A stretch of DNA of 45,240 nucleotides from an uncultured Pelagibacteraceae bacterium. GTDB taxonomy: Bacteria > Pseudomonadota > Alphaproteobacteria > Pelagibacterales > Pelagibacteraceae. Location of the stretch: positions 1-45,240 of the forward strand of contig CACEKW010000007.1 of NCBI GenBank assembly GCA_902560185.1. Direction: 5' to 3'. The notes below the pieces were generated by a model, which was not told where the DNA came from, did not search any database, and was given only the letters and a program-made list of their open reading frames with translations. Below are positions 18,879 through 27,233 of this stretch, piece after piece (position 1 is the stretch's first letter; every line of letters begins with the position of its first letter). Position numbers and translations under genes: made by a program.

Positions 18879-19815
18879 AAATTATTTTGAAATAAAAAGA
18901 GCTGGAATTAACACAACATTTCAAGATCAGGGTAGAGGAAACCTTTATCATATTGGTATTCCATTTAGTGGAGCAATGGATAATAGAAATTTTCAAATTT
19001 CTAACAAATTGGTTGGTAATGAAGTAAATTTTCCAATAATTGAATTTGCTTATCAAGGTCCTTTGTTAAAGTATTTTGGTGAAAATATTAATTTTGCAAT
19101 CACAGGAGATGTAAAATTTATAATAAGAAAAAAAAATGATAACATTGAAGGAAATTGTTATCAATCTTTCACTTTAGAAAATGGTGATGAATTGAATATT
19201 ATAAGCACTAATAAATCTGTTTATGGATATTTAGCAGTAAGTGGTGAATTTGATGTAAATTATCAATGGTCAAGTTGCTCTGTTAACACAAAAGCAAATA
19301 TTGGTGCAAATAATGGAAAAAAAATAGAAGATGGACAAAAGATTTATATTTTAAATATCAATAAAAATTTAAGTGATAAAAAATTAAATTACATCAATAC
19401 AAAAATTGAAAATATCAGAGTTATCCAAGGAACAAATTTTGACTATTTTTCTGACGAAGGAAAAAAGATTTTTTTTGAGAAAGAATTTGTAATATCAAAA
19501 TTATCAGATCGTATGGGTATGAGGCTAGAGGGACCAAAAATAGAAAATATTGTTGATACCAATATTAAATCAGAAGGTTTATTAAAAGGTGTTATTCAAG
19601 TACCCGCAGATGGAAATCCAATAATTATGCTTTCAGATCATGGCACTATTGGCGGTTATCCTAAAATAGGAGTTGTTATCAGTGCAGATTATGACAAGTT
19701 GGTTCAATTAACCCCAGGTTCAAAGATTAAATTTAAAAAAGTCGAATTAGCTGATGCAGAAATATTATTTAAACTATATGACTTAGAGACGCAAAATTTA
19801 ATTTCACAAATTTAA
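18871..19815 (+). CDS. pxpC: 5-oxoprolinase subunit C (KipA family)
   Basis: This is the third subunit of the bacterial 5-oxoprolinase, related to the second allophanate hydrolase domain. Landmarks are IKRAGINTTFQDQGRG at the N-terminus, GIPFSGAMD, KLSDRMGMRLEGP, SEGLLKGVIQVPADGNPIIML and DHGTIGGYPKIGVV. The frame is open 36 bases further upstream inside pxpB, but the ATG at 18871 gives the family N-terminus (MNKNYFEIKRAG) and an 8-base overlap with pxpB. Length is about 314 residues, normal for the family. Its stop overlaps the next start as TAATG. Confidence 0.94.
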   Translation: MNKNYFEIKRAGINTTFQDQGRGNLYHIGIPFSGAMDNRNFQISNKLVGNEVNFPIIEFAYQGPLLKYFGENINFAITGDVKFIIRKKNDNIEGNCYQSFTLENGDELNIISTNKSVYGYLAVSGEFDVNYQWSSCSVNTKANIGANNGKKIEDGQKIYILNINKNLSDKKLNYINTKIENIRVIQGTNFDYFSDEGKKIFFEKEFVISKLSDRMGMRLEGPKIENIVDTNIKSEGLLKGVIQVPADGNPIIMLSDHGTIGGYPKIGVVISADYDKLVQLTPGSKIKFKKVELADAEILFKLYDLETQNLISQI

Positions 19816-20693
19816 TGACTTTTATAAGAAACTTACCTGGACCATTATTAATTTTTTTAGGTGCATTAAGTTTAAGTTTTGGTGGATTAATTGTAAAATC
19901 TTTTGAGGGAGCTACATTATGGCAAATTCTATTTTGGCGATCTTTATTTTTTTCTTTAACAGTTCTAGCTTTCTTAATTTTAAGTTATAGAGGAAAAACA
20001 ATTGAATCGTTTTATAAGTCCGGATTACCAGGATTTGTTGGTGGAATTATTTTATCTTTTGGTTTTTGTGGATATGTGTTTGCTATGTACAATACTACTG
20101 TTGCCAATACTAATTTTATCATTTCACTCCAAATACTATTTCTTGCAATATTCGGGTATTTTTTCCTTAAGGAAAAAATAAATTTAATTACTCTGTTTTC
20201 AATCTGTCTGGCGATGACAGGCGTTTTATTAATGGTTGGCAACTCATTATCTCCTGGAGAATTATCTGGAAACCTTGCAGCTTTTACAATGCCAATTACT
20301 TTTGCAGTTTTAATAATGATTGTTAGAAAATTTCCCTCTGTGGATATGGTGCCTGCCCAGTTTGTTGCCGGCGTGAGTTCATGTTTAATTGGTTTTTTGC
20401 TTTCCACTAAAATCATCATTTCTCCTCATGATATCTTTTTGGGTTTTCTCGCAGGTTTTTTTCAAGTTGGTTTTGGTTTTATATTTATAACTATCGGTGC
20501 AAGAACAACACCTTCTGCAATGGTAGGAATCATAATGTTATCCGAATCTGTCCTAGGACCGATATGGGCATTCCTTTTTGTGAGTGAAAGACCCTCTGTA
20601 TTTGGATTAATTGGTGGCGCAATTATACTTTCTGCGGTTTTATTACAATTTTACTCGCTTTTAAGTAAACAAAAAAAAATTGTTTCTGATTGA
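19815..20693 (+). CDS. EamA/DMT-family transporter downstream of pxpBC
   Basis: The 292-residue protein has ten hydrophobic segments in two five-helix halves, the drug/metabolite transporter arrangement. Typical motifs are ILFWRSLFFSLTV in helix 2, NTTVANTNFI before helix 4, FFLKEKINLITLFSICLAMTGVLLM, and SESVLGPIWAFLFVSERPS in the second half. It is translationally coupled to pxpC, so it may move pyroglutamate, glutamate or a related compound; that link is only contextual. The stop codon TGA lies inside the TTGACT hexamer that I take as the -35 box of the following gcv operon. Confidence 0.9.
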   Translation: MTFIRNLPGPLLIFLGALSLSFGGLIVKSFEGATLWQILFWRSLFFSLTVLAFLILSYRGKTIESFYKSGLPGFVGGIILSFGFCGYVFAMYNTTVANTNFIISLQILFLAIFGYFFLKEKINLITLFSICLAMTGVLLMVGNSLSPGELSGNLAAFTMPITFAVLIMIVRKFPSVDMVPAQFVAGVSSCLIGFLLSTKIIISPHDIFLGFLAGFFQVGFGFIFITIGARTTPSAMVGIIMLSESVLGPIWAFLFVSERPSVFGLIGGAIILSAVLLQFYSLLSKQKKIVSD

Positions 20694-20716
20694 CTTTTTT
20701 CCACACATGTAAGAAT
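20690..20716 (+). promoter_or_regulatory. putative promoter of the gcvTHP operon
   Basis: TTGACT (20690-20695) is five of six bases of the -35 consensus. An extended -10 (TGT then AAGAAT, 20708-20716) lies 15 bases away. It sits directly before the first glycine aptamer, where a promoter is required if the riboswitch is to act. The -35 box contains the stop codon of the upstream transporter gene. Read-through from that gene is an alternative source of transcript. Confidence 0.45.
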
Positions 20717-20719
20717 ATC

Positions 20720-20883
20720 CTGCCACGGGAGAGACTACAGATTATCGTAGCGCCGAAGGAGCAACTACCCAGGAATCTCTCAGGCAAAAAGGACCGTAAC
20801 ATATTAACTCTGGAAAGAGATTTAATTCTCGCCGAAGGAGCAAAACTCTCAGGCAAATATACAGATGGGTACAAAGAGTTAAT
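20720..20883 (+). ncRNA. tandem glycine riboswitch controlling gcvT
   Basis: Two aptamers of the gcvT-type glycine riboswitch follow one another. Each has the conserved core GCCGAAGGAGCAA (20752-20764 and 20831-20843) and CTCTCAGGCAAA (20777-20788 and 20847-20857). Aptamer I is closed by ACGG (20725-20728) with CCGT (20794-20797). Aptamer II is closed by TAACTCT (20805-20811) with AGAGTTA (20875-20881). The final stem ends two bases before the gcvT ATG and includes the only purine-rich Shine-Dalgarno-like bases, so translational control is likely. Glycine riboswitches before gcv genes usually turn expression on; the sequence alone does not fix the sign. A 190-base gap without a gene is explained by this element. 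Confidence 0.95.
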
Positions 20884-21987
20884 ATGGAAACAAAAAAAAC
20901 ATCGCTGTACCAATTACATCAAGATTGTAATGCAAAATTTGTTGAATTTGCAGGCTATCAAATGCCTATACAATATTCTGAAGGTATTGTCGAGGAACAC
21001 AAATTCACACGAAATCACTCAGGTATCTTTGATGTTTCCCATATGGGTCAGCTATTTATTTATGGTGGTGAAGACTTAATCAAAGATTTAGAAAAAATTT
21101 TTCCTTTAGATCTTAAAAATTTGAAATTAAATCATTCAAAATACAGCTTCTTAATGGACAAAGATGCTGGGATACATGATGATTTAATTATCACAAAAAC
21201 AAAAGAAGGCTTTTTAATAATCCTCAATGCAGCATGTAAAGATAATGACTTTAAAATTTTAAAAGAATTTCTTGAGGATAAGTACAAAATGGTTCTGGAT
21301 GAAAATAGATCTCTAATTGCCATTCAGGGTCCTAAATCATCAGAAATTCTTAATGATGTTATTAATGGTGTGAAAGATCTAAATTTTATGTCTGGAAACT
21401 GGTTTACATTTGAAAATCAGAAAGTTTATATTACGCGATCTGGTTATACAGGTGAAGACGGTTTTGAGATATCAATTGTAAACGATTTTGTCGACCAATT
21501 AACTAGAGAATTAATCAACAAAGGATCTAAATTGATAGGTCTTGGAGCGAGAGATACACTTAGATTAGAAGCAGGCTTATGTCTTTATGGTCATGATCTT
21601 GATAAAGACAAAACTCCAGTGGAAGCAAATTTAAAGTGGGCTATTTCAAAAGAAAGAATCTCTAAAGGAGATTTTATTGGCTCTGACATAATTATTAAAC
21701 AATTAAATGATGGTGTCAGTAAAATAAGAGTTGGAATTAAGCCTGAGGGCAGAATTATTGCTAGAGAAAAAACAAAAATATTTAATCAATCAGATGTTCA
21801 TATTGGAGAAATCACAAGTGGTACATTTGGACCAAGTGTTAATGGACCTGTTGCAATGGGTTATGTGGAAAATGAATTTTCAAAAAAAAATACTAAAGTA
21901 TTTTTAGAAGTCAGAGGTAAAAAACATCCTGCAAGTATTTGCAGCTTACCATTTTATAAAAAAAGTTATGTCAAAGGGGTAAACTAA
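20884..21987 (+). CDS. gcvT: glycine cleavage system T protein (aminomethyltransferase)
   Basis: GcvT transfers the methylene unit from the lipoyl arm of GcvH to tetrahydrofolate and releases ammonia. The 367 residues show [22 protein letters not shown] with the conserved Asp-Val-Ser-His-Met segment, [14 protein letters not shown], and [20 protein letters not shown]. The C-terminal domain includes [21 protein letters not shown]. The start is the first ATG after the riboswitch. Its stop overlaps gcvH as TAATG. Together with gcvH and gcvP, all parts of the system except the shared lipoamide dehydrogenase are encoded here. Confidence 0.98.
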   Translation: METKKTSLYQLHQDCNAKFVEFAGYQMPIQYSEGIVEEHKFTRNHSGIFDVSHMGQLFIYGGEDLIKDLEKIFPLDLKNLKLNHSKYSFLMDKDAGIHDDLIITKTKEGFLIILNAACKDNDFKILKEFLEDKYKMVLDENRSLIAIQGPKSSEILNDVINGVKDLNFMSGNWFTFENQKVYITRSGYTGEDGFEISIVNDFVDQLTRELINKGSKLIGLGARDTLRLEAGLCLYGHDLDKDKTPVEANLKWAISKERISKGDFIGSDIIIKQLNDGVSKIRVGIKPEGRIIAREKTKIFNQSDVHIGEITSGTFGPSVNGPVAMGYVENEFSKKNTKVFLEVRGKKHPASICSLPFYKKSYVKGVN

Positions 21988-22367
21988 TGAGTGAAGTAAA
22001 ATATTCAAAAGAGCACGAGTGGATTAAATTAGATGGAGATGTTGCAACAATTGGTATCACAAAACATGCTACAGAGATGTTAGGTGATATAGTTTTTGCA
22101 GAACTTCCAGAAAAAGGTTCTAGCGTAGAGAAAGATGGTACAGCTGGCGTTGTGGAGTCAACTAAAGCTGCTAGTGATGTATATACCCCTGTTAGTGGTG
22201 AAGTAGTTGATACTAATCAAGCTATAGTAGATGATCCATCAAAGATTAATCAAGACCCAGAAGACTCAGCGTGGTTTTTTAAACTTAAAATAAAAGATCC
22301 ATCGGAAATGGATACTTTAATGAATAAAGACGATTATGATAAATTTGCAAAGGAGACTTCAGCATAA
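21987..22367 (+). CDS. gcvH: glycine cleavage system H protein
   Basis: This is the lipoyl carrier of the glycine cleavage system, shuttling the aminomethyl intermediate from GcvP to GcvT. At 126 residues it is the normal length. The lipoylation site is K60 in [13 protein letters not shown]. Other markers are [20 protein letters not shown] at the N-terminus, [12 protein letters not shown] and [14 protein letters not shown]. It is translationally coupled at both ends (TAATG with gcvT and with gcvP). Confidence 0.98.
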   Translation: MSEVKYSKEHEWIKLDGDVATIGITKHATEMLGDIVFAELPEKGSSVEKDGTAGVVESTKAASDVYTPVSGEVVDTNQAIVDDPSKINQDPEDSAWFFKLKIKDPSEMDTLMNKDDYDKFAKETSA

Positions 22368-25237
22368 TGTTACCAAATTCAGAAAAAGATTTTTTAAGAA
22401 GACATATTGGCCCTTCTAAAGAAGAACAATCAAAAATGTTAAAAGAATTAAATTATCAATCACTAGATGACTTGATTGACAATACTGTTCCTGAAAAAAT
22501 AAAGTTTAAAGGTGAACTTAATATTGGTGACTCAAATTCAGAATACGAGGCGTTAAGAAAGTTACGAGCAATTTCGAAAAAAAATCAAGTTTACTCTAAT
22601 TTTATTGGTATGGGTTATTATGGAACCTATACACCTTATGTAATTTTGAGAAATATATTAGAAAATCCAGGTTGGTATACTTCCTATACACCTTATCAGC
22701 CTGAGGTAGCTCAAGGAAGACTTGAGATGTTATTAAACTTTCAACAAATGATTGTTGACTTTACAGGAATGGATATTGCCAATGCATCTTTATTAGATGA
22801 AGGCACAGCAGCAGCAGAGGCTATGGGTCTAAGTCACAGATTAAATAAAAAAGATAGTAATTTAGTTTTTGTTTCTGAAGATTGTCATCCTCAAACAATA
22901 AATGTAATTCAAACAAGAGCTGAACCAATGGGTTTAAAGGTTTTAGTCGGTAAAGAAGATGAAGTTTTAGACCAGCTAAAAGAAGATTTAGTTTGTGGAA
23001 TTTTGCAATATCCTGGAACTTTAGGAGATATAAAAGACCCAAGTGAAGCAATTAGCAAAATTCATAAAAAGAATGGGAAGGCGGTGTTAGCTTGTGATCT
23101 GTTAGCCCTAGCAAAATTAAAAACGCCAAGAGAACTTGGTGCCGACATTGCAGTTGGAAGCTCCCAAAGATTTGGAATTCCAATGGGATATGGAGGTCCA
23201 CATGCAGCTTTTTTTGCTACAAAAGATGAGTTTAAAAGATCAATGCCCGGAAGAATTGTCGGTGTATCAGTCGATAGACATGGTAATAAAGCATATAGAT
23301 TATCATTACAAACTAGAGAGCAACATATCAGAAGAGATAAGGCGACTAGTAATATTTGTACTGCCCAAGCTTTATTAGCAATTGTTTCAGCAGCATATGC
23401 TATTTATCATGGTCCGGATGGAATTAAGAATATTTCAGAAAGAGTGTCTCAATTAGCAAAAAGTTTTGCTGATAAAATAAAACAATCTGGATACGAGCTT
23501 TATTCAAATAATTTTTTTGACACTGTAACGATTATTACTAAAGAAAAGACTGATCAAATTTATAAGAATGCTCTGAACCAGAGAGTTAATATTCGAAAAG
23601 TAAATTCTGAAATGCTTGCTGTCTCATTTGATGAGAGAAAAAATGTTTATAGAGTAAATCAACTATTAAAAATTTTTAATGCAGCAGAATCAATCAAAAA
23701 AGAAGATCCATCGGTAAGTTTACCTAATCTTCCAAAAAATTTATTAAGAACTTCAAAATATTTAGAACATCCAGTTTTTAACTCATATCATTCAGAAACT
23801 GAAATGCTTAGATATTTAAAAAGATTAGAAGATAAAGATATAGCATTGAATAGAACTATGATTGCACTTGGTTCTTGTACAATGAAATTAAATGCTGCTG
23901 CCGAAATGATCCCAATATCATGGAAAGAATTTGCAGAACCTCATCCATTTGTTCCAATTGAACAAATGGAAGGTTTTAGAGATTTATTTACTGATCTAAA
24001 AAATTGGTTGCGTTCTATAACTGGTTTTTCAGGTGTTTCTTTACAACCTAATGCGGGTGCTCAAGGTGAGTATGCGGGCTTAATGGTTATCAGAAAGTAT
24101 CATTTAGATAGAGGTGAGGCTAATCGTAATATATGTTTAATTCCAAGTTCAGCACATGGTACTAACCCAGCAAGTGCACAAATGGTTGGAATGAAGGTGG
24201 TAGTTGTTAATTGTGATAAAGAGGGGAATGTTGATTTTGATGATTTAAAGAAAAAAGCTGAACAACATTCGGAAAATCTTGGGGCACTAATGGTAACTTA
24301 TCCATCTACCCATGGAGTATTTGAAGAAAAAATAACTGATATCTGTGAGTTAGTTCACAAACATGGTGGACAAGTGTATATGGATGGAGCAAATTTAAAC
24401 GCCTTAGTTGGAGTTGCAAAGCCTGGAAATTTTGGTCCAGATGTCTGTCACATTAATTTACATAAAACATTTTGTATTCCTCATGGCGGGGGAGGACCAG
24501 GTATGGGACCAATTGCTTGTAAAAGACATTTACAAGTTTATCTGCCTAATCATCCAGTGATTAAAGATTGTGGACCAACATCTGGCATTGGAGCAGTCTC
24601 GGCAGCTCCTTGGGGTAGTTCAAGTATTCTATCAATCTCTTGGATGTACATTAAAATGATGGGATCAGCAGGGTTAAAGCTTGCTACTGAAGTAGCAATT
24701 TTAAATGCAAATTATATTGCTCATAGACTAAAAGATCACTTTCCAATTCTGTATAAAGGATCAAATGGAAATGTTGCTCATGAATGTATTATTGATATTA
24801 GAAATATTAAATCAGAGACAGGAGTAACCGAAGAAGATATTGCAAAAAGATTAATAGATTATGGGTTTCATGCACCAACTATGTCATGGCCAGTAGCTGG
24901 TACAATGATGATAGAGCCAACTGAAAGTGAGGGTTTGCCAGAACTCGATAGATTTTGTGATACTTTAATTAAGATTAAAGAAGAAATTGAAAAAATTAAA
25001 TCAGGTGAATTTGATAAAATAGACAATCCAATAAAAAATGCTCCTCACACGGACAGCGAACTAGCTTCTGATGATTGGACGCATAAATATTCAAGAGCAG
25101 AAGCTGCTTATCCAGCAAAATTCTTAAGAGCTAATAAATTTTGGCCTCCAGTTGCAAGAGTAGATAATGTTTATGGTGACAAGAATATATTCTGTACTTG
25201 TCCAAGCATAGATGAATTTAAAGAAGATGCAGCTTAA
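22367..25237 (+). CDS. gcvP: glycine dehydrogenase (decarboxylating), P protein
   Basis: GcvP is the PLP enzyme that decarboxylates glycine and loads the residue onto GcvH. At 956 residues it is the long, fused form (both halves in one chain). The N-terminal half carries FLRRHIGPS, SNFIGMGYYGTYTPYVILRN and YTPYQPEVAQGRLE. The C-terminal half carries ALGSCTMKLNAAAEM, SAHGTNPASAQM, and the PLP lysine K700 in HINLHKTFCIPHGGGGPG. It starts on the gcvH stop (TAATG). Six bases after its stop the FAD-protein gene begins, so the riboswitch transcript may continue into the lipid-modification genes. Confidence 0.98.
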   Translation: MLPNSEKDFLRRHIGPSKEEQSKMLKELNYQSLDDLIDNTVPEKIKFKGELNIGDSNSEYEALRKLRAISKKNQVYSNFIGMGYYGTYTPYVILRNILENPGWYTSYTPYQPEVAQGRLEMLLNFQQMIVDFTGMDIANASLLDEGTAAAEAMGLSHRLNKKDSNLVFVSEDCHPQTINVIQTRAEPMGLKVLVGKEDEVLDQLKEDLVCGILQYPGTLGDIKDPSEAISKIHKKNGKAVLACDLLALAKLKTPRELGADIAVGSSQRFGIPMGYGGPHAAFFATKDEFKRSMPGRIVGVSVDRHGNKAYRLSLQTREQHIRRDKATSNICTAQALLAIVSAAYAIYHGPDGIKNISERVSQLAKSFADKIKQSGYELYSNNFFDTVTIITKEKTDQIYKNALNQRVNIRKVNSEMLAVSFDERKNVYRVNQLLKIFNAAESIKKEDPSVSLPNLPKNLLRTSKYLEHPVFNSYHSETEMLRYLKRLEDKDIALNRTMIALGSCTMKLNAAAEMIPISWKEFAEPHPFVPIEQMEGFRDLFTDLKNWLRSITGFSGVSLQPNAGAQGEYAGLMVIRKYHLDRGEANRNICLIPSSAHGTNPASAQMVGMKVVVVNCDKEGNVDFDDLKKKAEQHSENLGALMVTYPSTHGVFEEKITDICELVHKHGGQVYMDGANLNALVGVAKPGNFGPDVCHINLHKTFCIPHGGGGPGMGPIACKRHLQVYLPNHPVIKDCGPTSGIGAVSAAPWGSSSILSISWMYIKMMGSAGLKLATEVAILNANYIAHRLKDHFPILYKGSNGNVAHECIIDIRNIKSETGVTEEDIAKRLIDYGFHAPTMSWPVAGTMMIEPTESEGLPELDRFCDTLIKIKEEIEKIKSGEFDKIDNPIKNAPHTDSELASDDWTHKYSRAEAAYPAKFLRANKFWPPVARVDNVYGDKNIFCTCPSIDEFKEDAA

Positions 25238-25243
25238 CAATTA

Positions 25244-26482
25244 ATGAAGATTGCTGTTGTCGGCTCAGGCATATCAGGATTAAGCGCTGCATATTACTTA
25301 TCAAAAAAACATCATGTAGATCTTTTCGAGAAGGAAGATCGTTTCGGTGGTCACTCTCATACTATTGATTTATCGTTTGGTACAAAAAAAGTTTCAGTTG
25401 ATATAGGTTTTATTGTATTTAATTACGCAACTTACCCAAATTTAATAAATTTTTTCGAAGAGAATAATATTGCAATTGAAAAAAGCGATATGTCTTTTTC
25501 TGTATCAGTTGAAAAATCTTCATTCGAATATTGCGGTCGAGGATTAAATGGAATTTTTTCAAATAAGACCAATCTGTTTAATCTAAGATTCCTCAAAATG
25601 TTTTTTGATATAATAAAGTTTTACAAAAAATGTGATAATATAAAAAAAATTGATCAAGAGACTACACTTGGTGACTATTTGAGAAAGGAAAATCTCTCAA
25701 AAGAGTTTATCAACTTTCATTTGATACCGATGGTCTCAGCCATATGGTCAATGCCACCAAGTGCTGCCAGTCAAATGCCGTTAAGATTTTTCTTAAAGTT
25801 TTTCCAAAATCATGGTTTATTTAAATTAAAAAATAGACCTCAGTGGTATACTGTATCAAATCGAAGTAGAGCTTATGTTCAAAACATTATTTCAAAAATC
25901 AGCGGTGAACATTTCAAAAATTATCCAATCAAAAAAATTAAAACAAAAACAACAGGTATAGATTTGTATTATGGTGGAGAAAGTGAATATTTTGGATACG
26001 ACAAAGTTGTTTTAGCAACACATGCAGATGAAGCTTTATCAATAATTGATAATCCAACCGACCAAGAAAAGAATGTGCTTTCAAATTATAAGTATAAAGA
26101 AAATATTGCCTATATTCATACCGATGAACAAGCTATGCCAAAAAATAAAAAAGCTTGGTGTTCATGGAATTCATCAATGAAAAAGGATGAAATAGAAAAA
26201 AATTCAATTACATATTGGTTAAATTTATTACAAAACCTTAAATGTGATGAAAATATTTTTCTTACCTTAAATCCTTATTTTAAAATTGATGAGAAGAAAA
26301 TTTTAAAAAAAGTAAGATTTACACATCCATATTTTGATCAATCTGCACTTAATTTTCAAAGTCAGCTTACAAATTTACAAAATAAAAGAAATATTCTTTA
26401 TTGTGGTAGTTATTTTGGTTACGGTTTTCATGAAGATGGAATAAAATCATCTATTGAAATGCTTAAAACCCTTAATGACTAG
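25244..26482 (+). CDS. FAD/NAD-binding amine-oxidase-like protein (COG2907 type)
   Basis: The 412-residue protein opens with a dinucleotide-binding motif (AVVGSGISGLSAAYYLS), followed by the flavin amine oxidase-type RFGGHSHT and GFIVFNYATYPNL segments. YCGSYFGYGFHEDGIKSS near the C-terminus matches the family's FAD-binding end. Proteins of this type sit beside DUF1365 and Cfa-like genes in many proteobacteria, often under ChrR-sigma E (singlet oxygen) control. They are thought to desaturate or otherwise modify fatty acyl chains. It starts 6 bases after gcvP and overlaps the DUF1365 gene by 8 bases. The exact reaction here is unproven. Confidence 0.85.
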   Translation: MKIAVVGSGISGLSAAYYLSKKHHVDLFEKEDRFGGHSHTIDLSFGTKKVSVDIGFIVFNYATYPNLINFFEENNIAIEKSDMSFSVSVEKSSFEYCGRGLNGIFSNKTNLFNLRFLKMFFDIIKFYKKCDNIKKIDQETTLGDYLRKENLSKEFINFHLIPMVSAIWSMPPSAASQMPLRFFLKFFQNHGLFKLKNRPQWYTVSNRSRAYVQNIISKISGEHFKNYPIKKIKTKTTGIDLYYGGESEYFGYDKVVLATHADEALSIIDNPTDQEKNVLSNYKYKENIAYIHTDEQAMPKNKKAWCSWNSSMKKDEIEKNSITYWLNLLQNLKCDENIFLTLNPYFKIDEKKILKKVRFTHPYFDQSALNFQSQLTNLQNKRNILYCGSYFGYGFHEDGIKSSIEMLKTLND

Positions 26483-27233
26483 TTGTATATATAATGGCGC
26501 TGTAATTCACAAAAGATTTAAACCAAAGATACACTTTTTTAAGTACAGGGTATTTTCACTTTTAATTGATCTTTCTGAATTAGAAAAATTAGATAAAACG
26601 ATTAATTTTTTTTCATACAATAAATTTAATTTGATTAGTTTTTTTGATAAAGATCATGGAGATAGAGATGGATCACTCTTAACTGATTGGGTTAAAAAAA
26701 ATCTTAAACAAAATAATATGAGTAGTGAAAATATTAGAATTAAACTTTTATGTTACCCAAGAATCTTTGGATATGTTTTTAATCCATTAAGTGTTTTTTA
26801 TGTGTACAATAATAACAATGATTTGATATCCATATTATATGAAGTCAAAAATACTTTTGGTGAGCAACACACTTATGTTTTTAAAGTAAAAAATGACAAT
26901 TTATTGCAACACAATTGTGAGAAAAAATTTCATGTTTCACCATTCATTGAAATGAATTGTAGTTATTTTTTTAGAATTTTAAAACCTGCAGATAAAATCT
27001 CAGTAATCATAGATCAATATCAATTAAACGAAAAAATATTATATGCTTCTCAAGATGGGAAAAGAAAAGATTTTACAACTTCAGAGTTAATTAAATCATA
27101 TTTAAAACATCCCCTAATGACGTTTAAAATTATTGCAGCGATACATTTTGAAGCGTTTAAATTATGGACCAAAGGAATAAAGTTTATCCAAAAAAAATTA
27201 AAAATAAGAAACAACATATCTTTTGAAAATTAA
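26475..27233 (+). CDS. DUF1365 family protein
   Basis: Recognised by the N-terminal CIYNGAVIHKRFKPKIHFFKYRVF, the LISFFDKDHGDRDG block, and LLCYPRIFGYVFNPLSVFYVY, all hallmarks of DUF1365. An in-frame TTG lies 21 bases upstream, but the ATG at 26475 is preferred because it overlaps the previous stop by only 8 bases and gives the family N-terminus (MTSCIYNGAV). The biochemical role is not established; it is a constant partner of the FAD protein before it and the Cfa-like methyltransferase after it. The TAATG junction with that next gene argues for joint synthesis. Confidence 0.88.
   Translation: MTSCIYNGAVIHKRFKPKIHFFKYRVFSLLIDLSELEKLDKTINFFSYNKFNLISFFDKDHGDRDGSLLTDWVKKNLKQNNMSSENIRIKLLCYPRIFGYVFNPLSVFYVYNNNNDLISILYEVKNTFGEQHTYVFKVKNDNLLQHNCEKKFHVSPFIEMNCSYFFRILKPADKISVIIDQYQLNEKILYASQDGKRKDFTTSELIKSYLKHPLMTFKIIAAIHFEAFKLWTKGIKFIQKKLKIRNNISFEN

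Noticed and set aside
20623-21079. Two open frames on opposite strands (20623-20913 minus and 20690-21079 plus) across the spacer before gcvT
   Set aside because: They run through the conserved glycine aptamers and into gcvT and the EamA gene. Their products have no family resemblance, and the RNA element explains the spacer.
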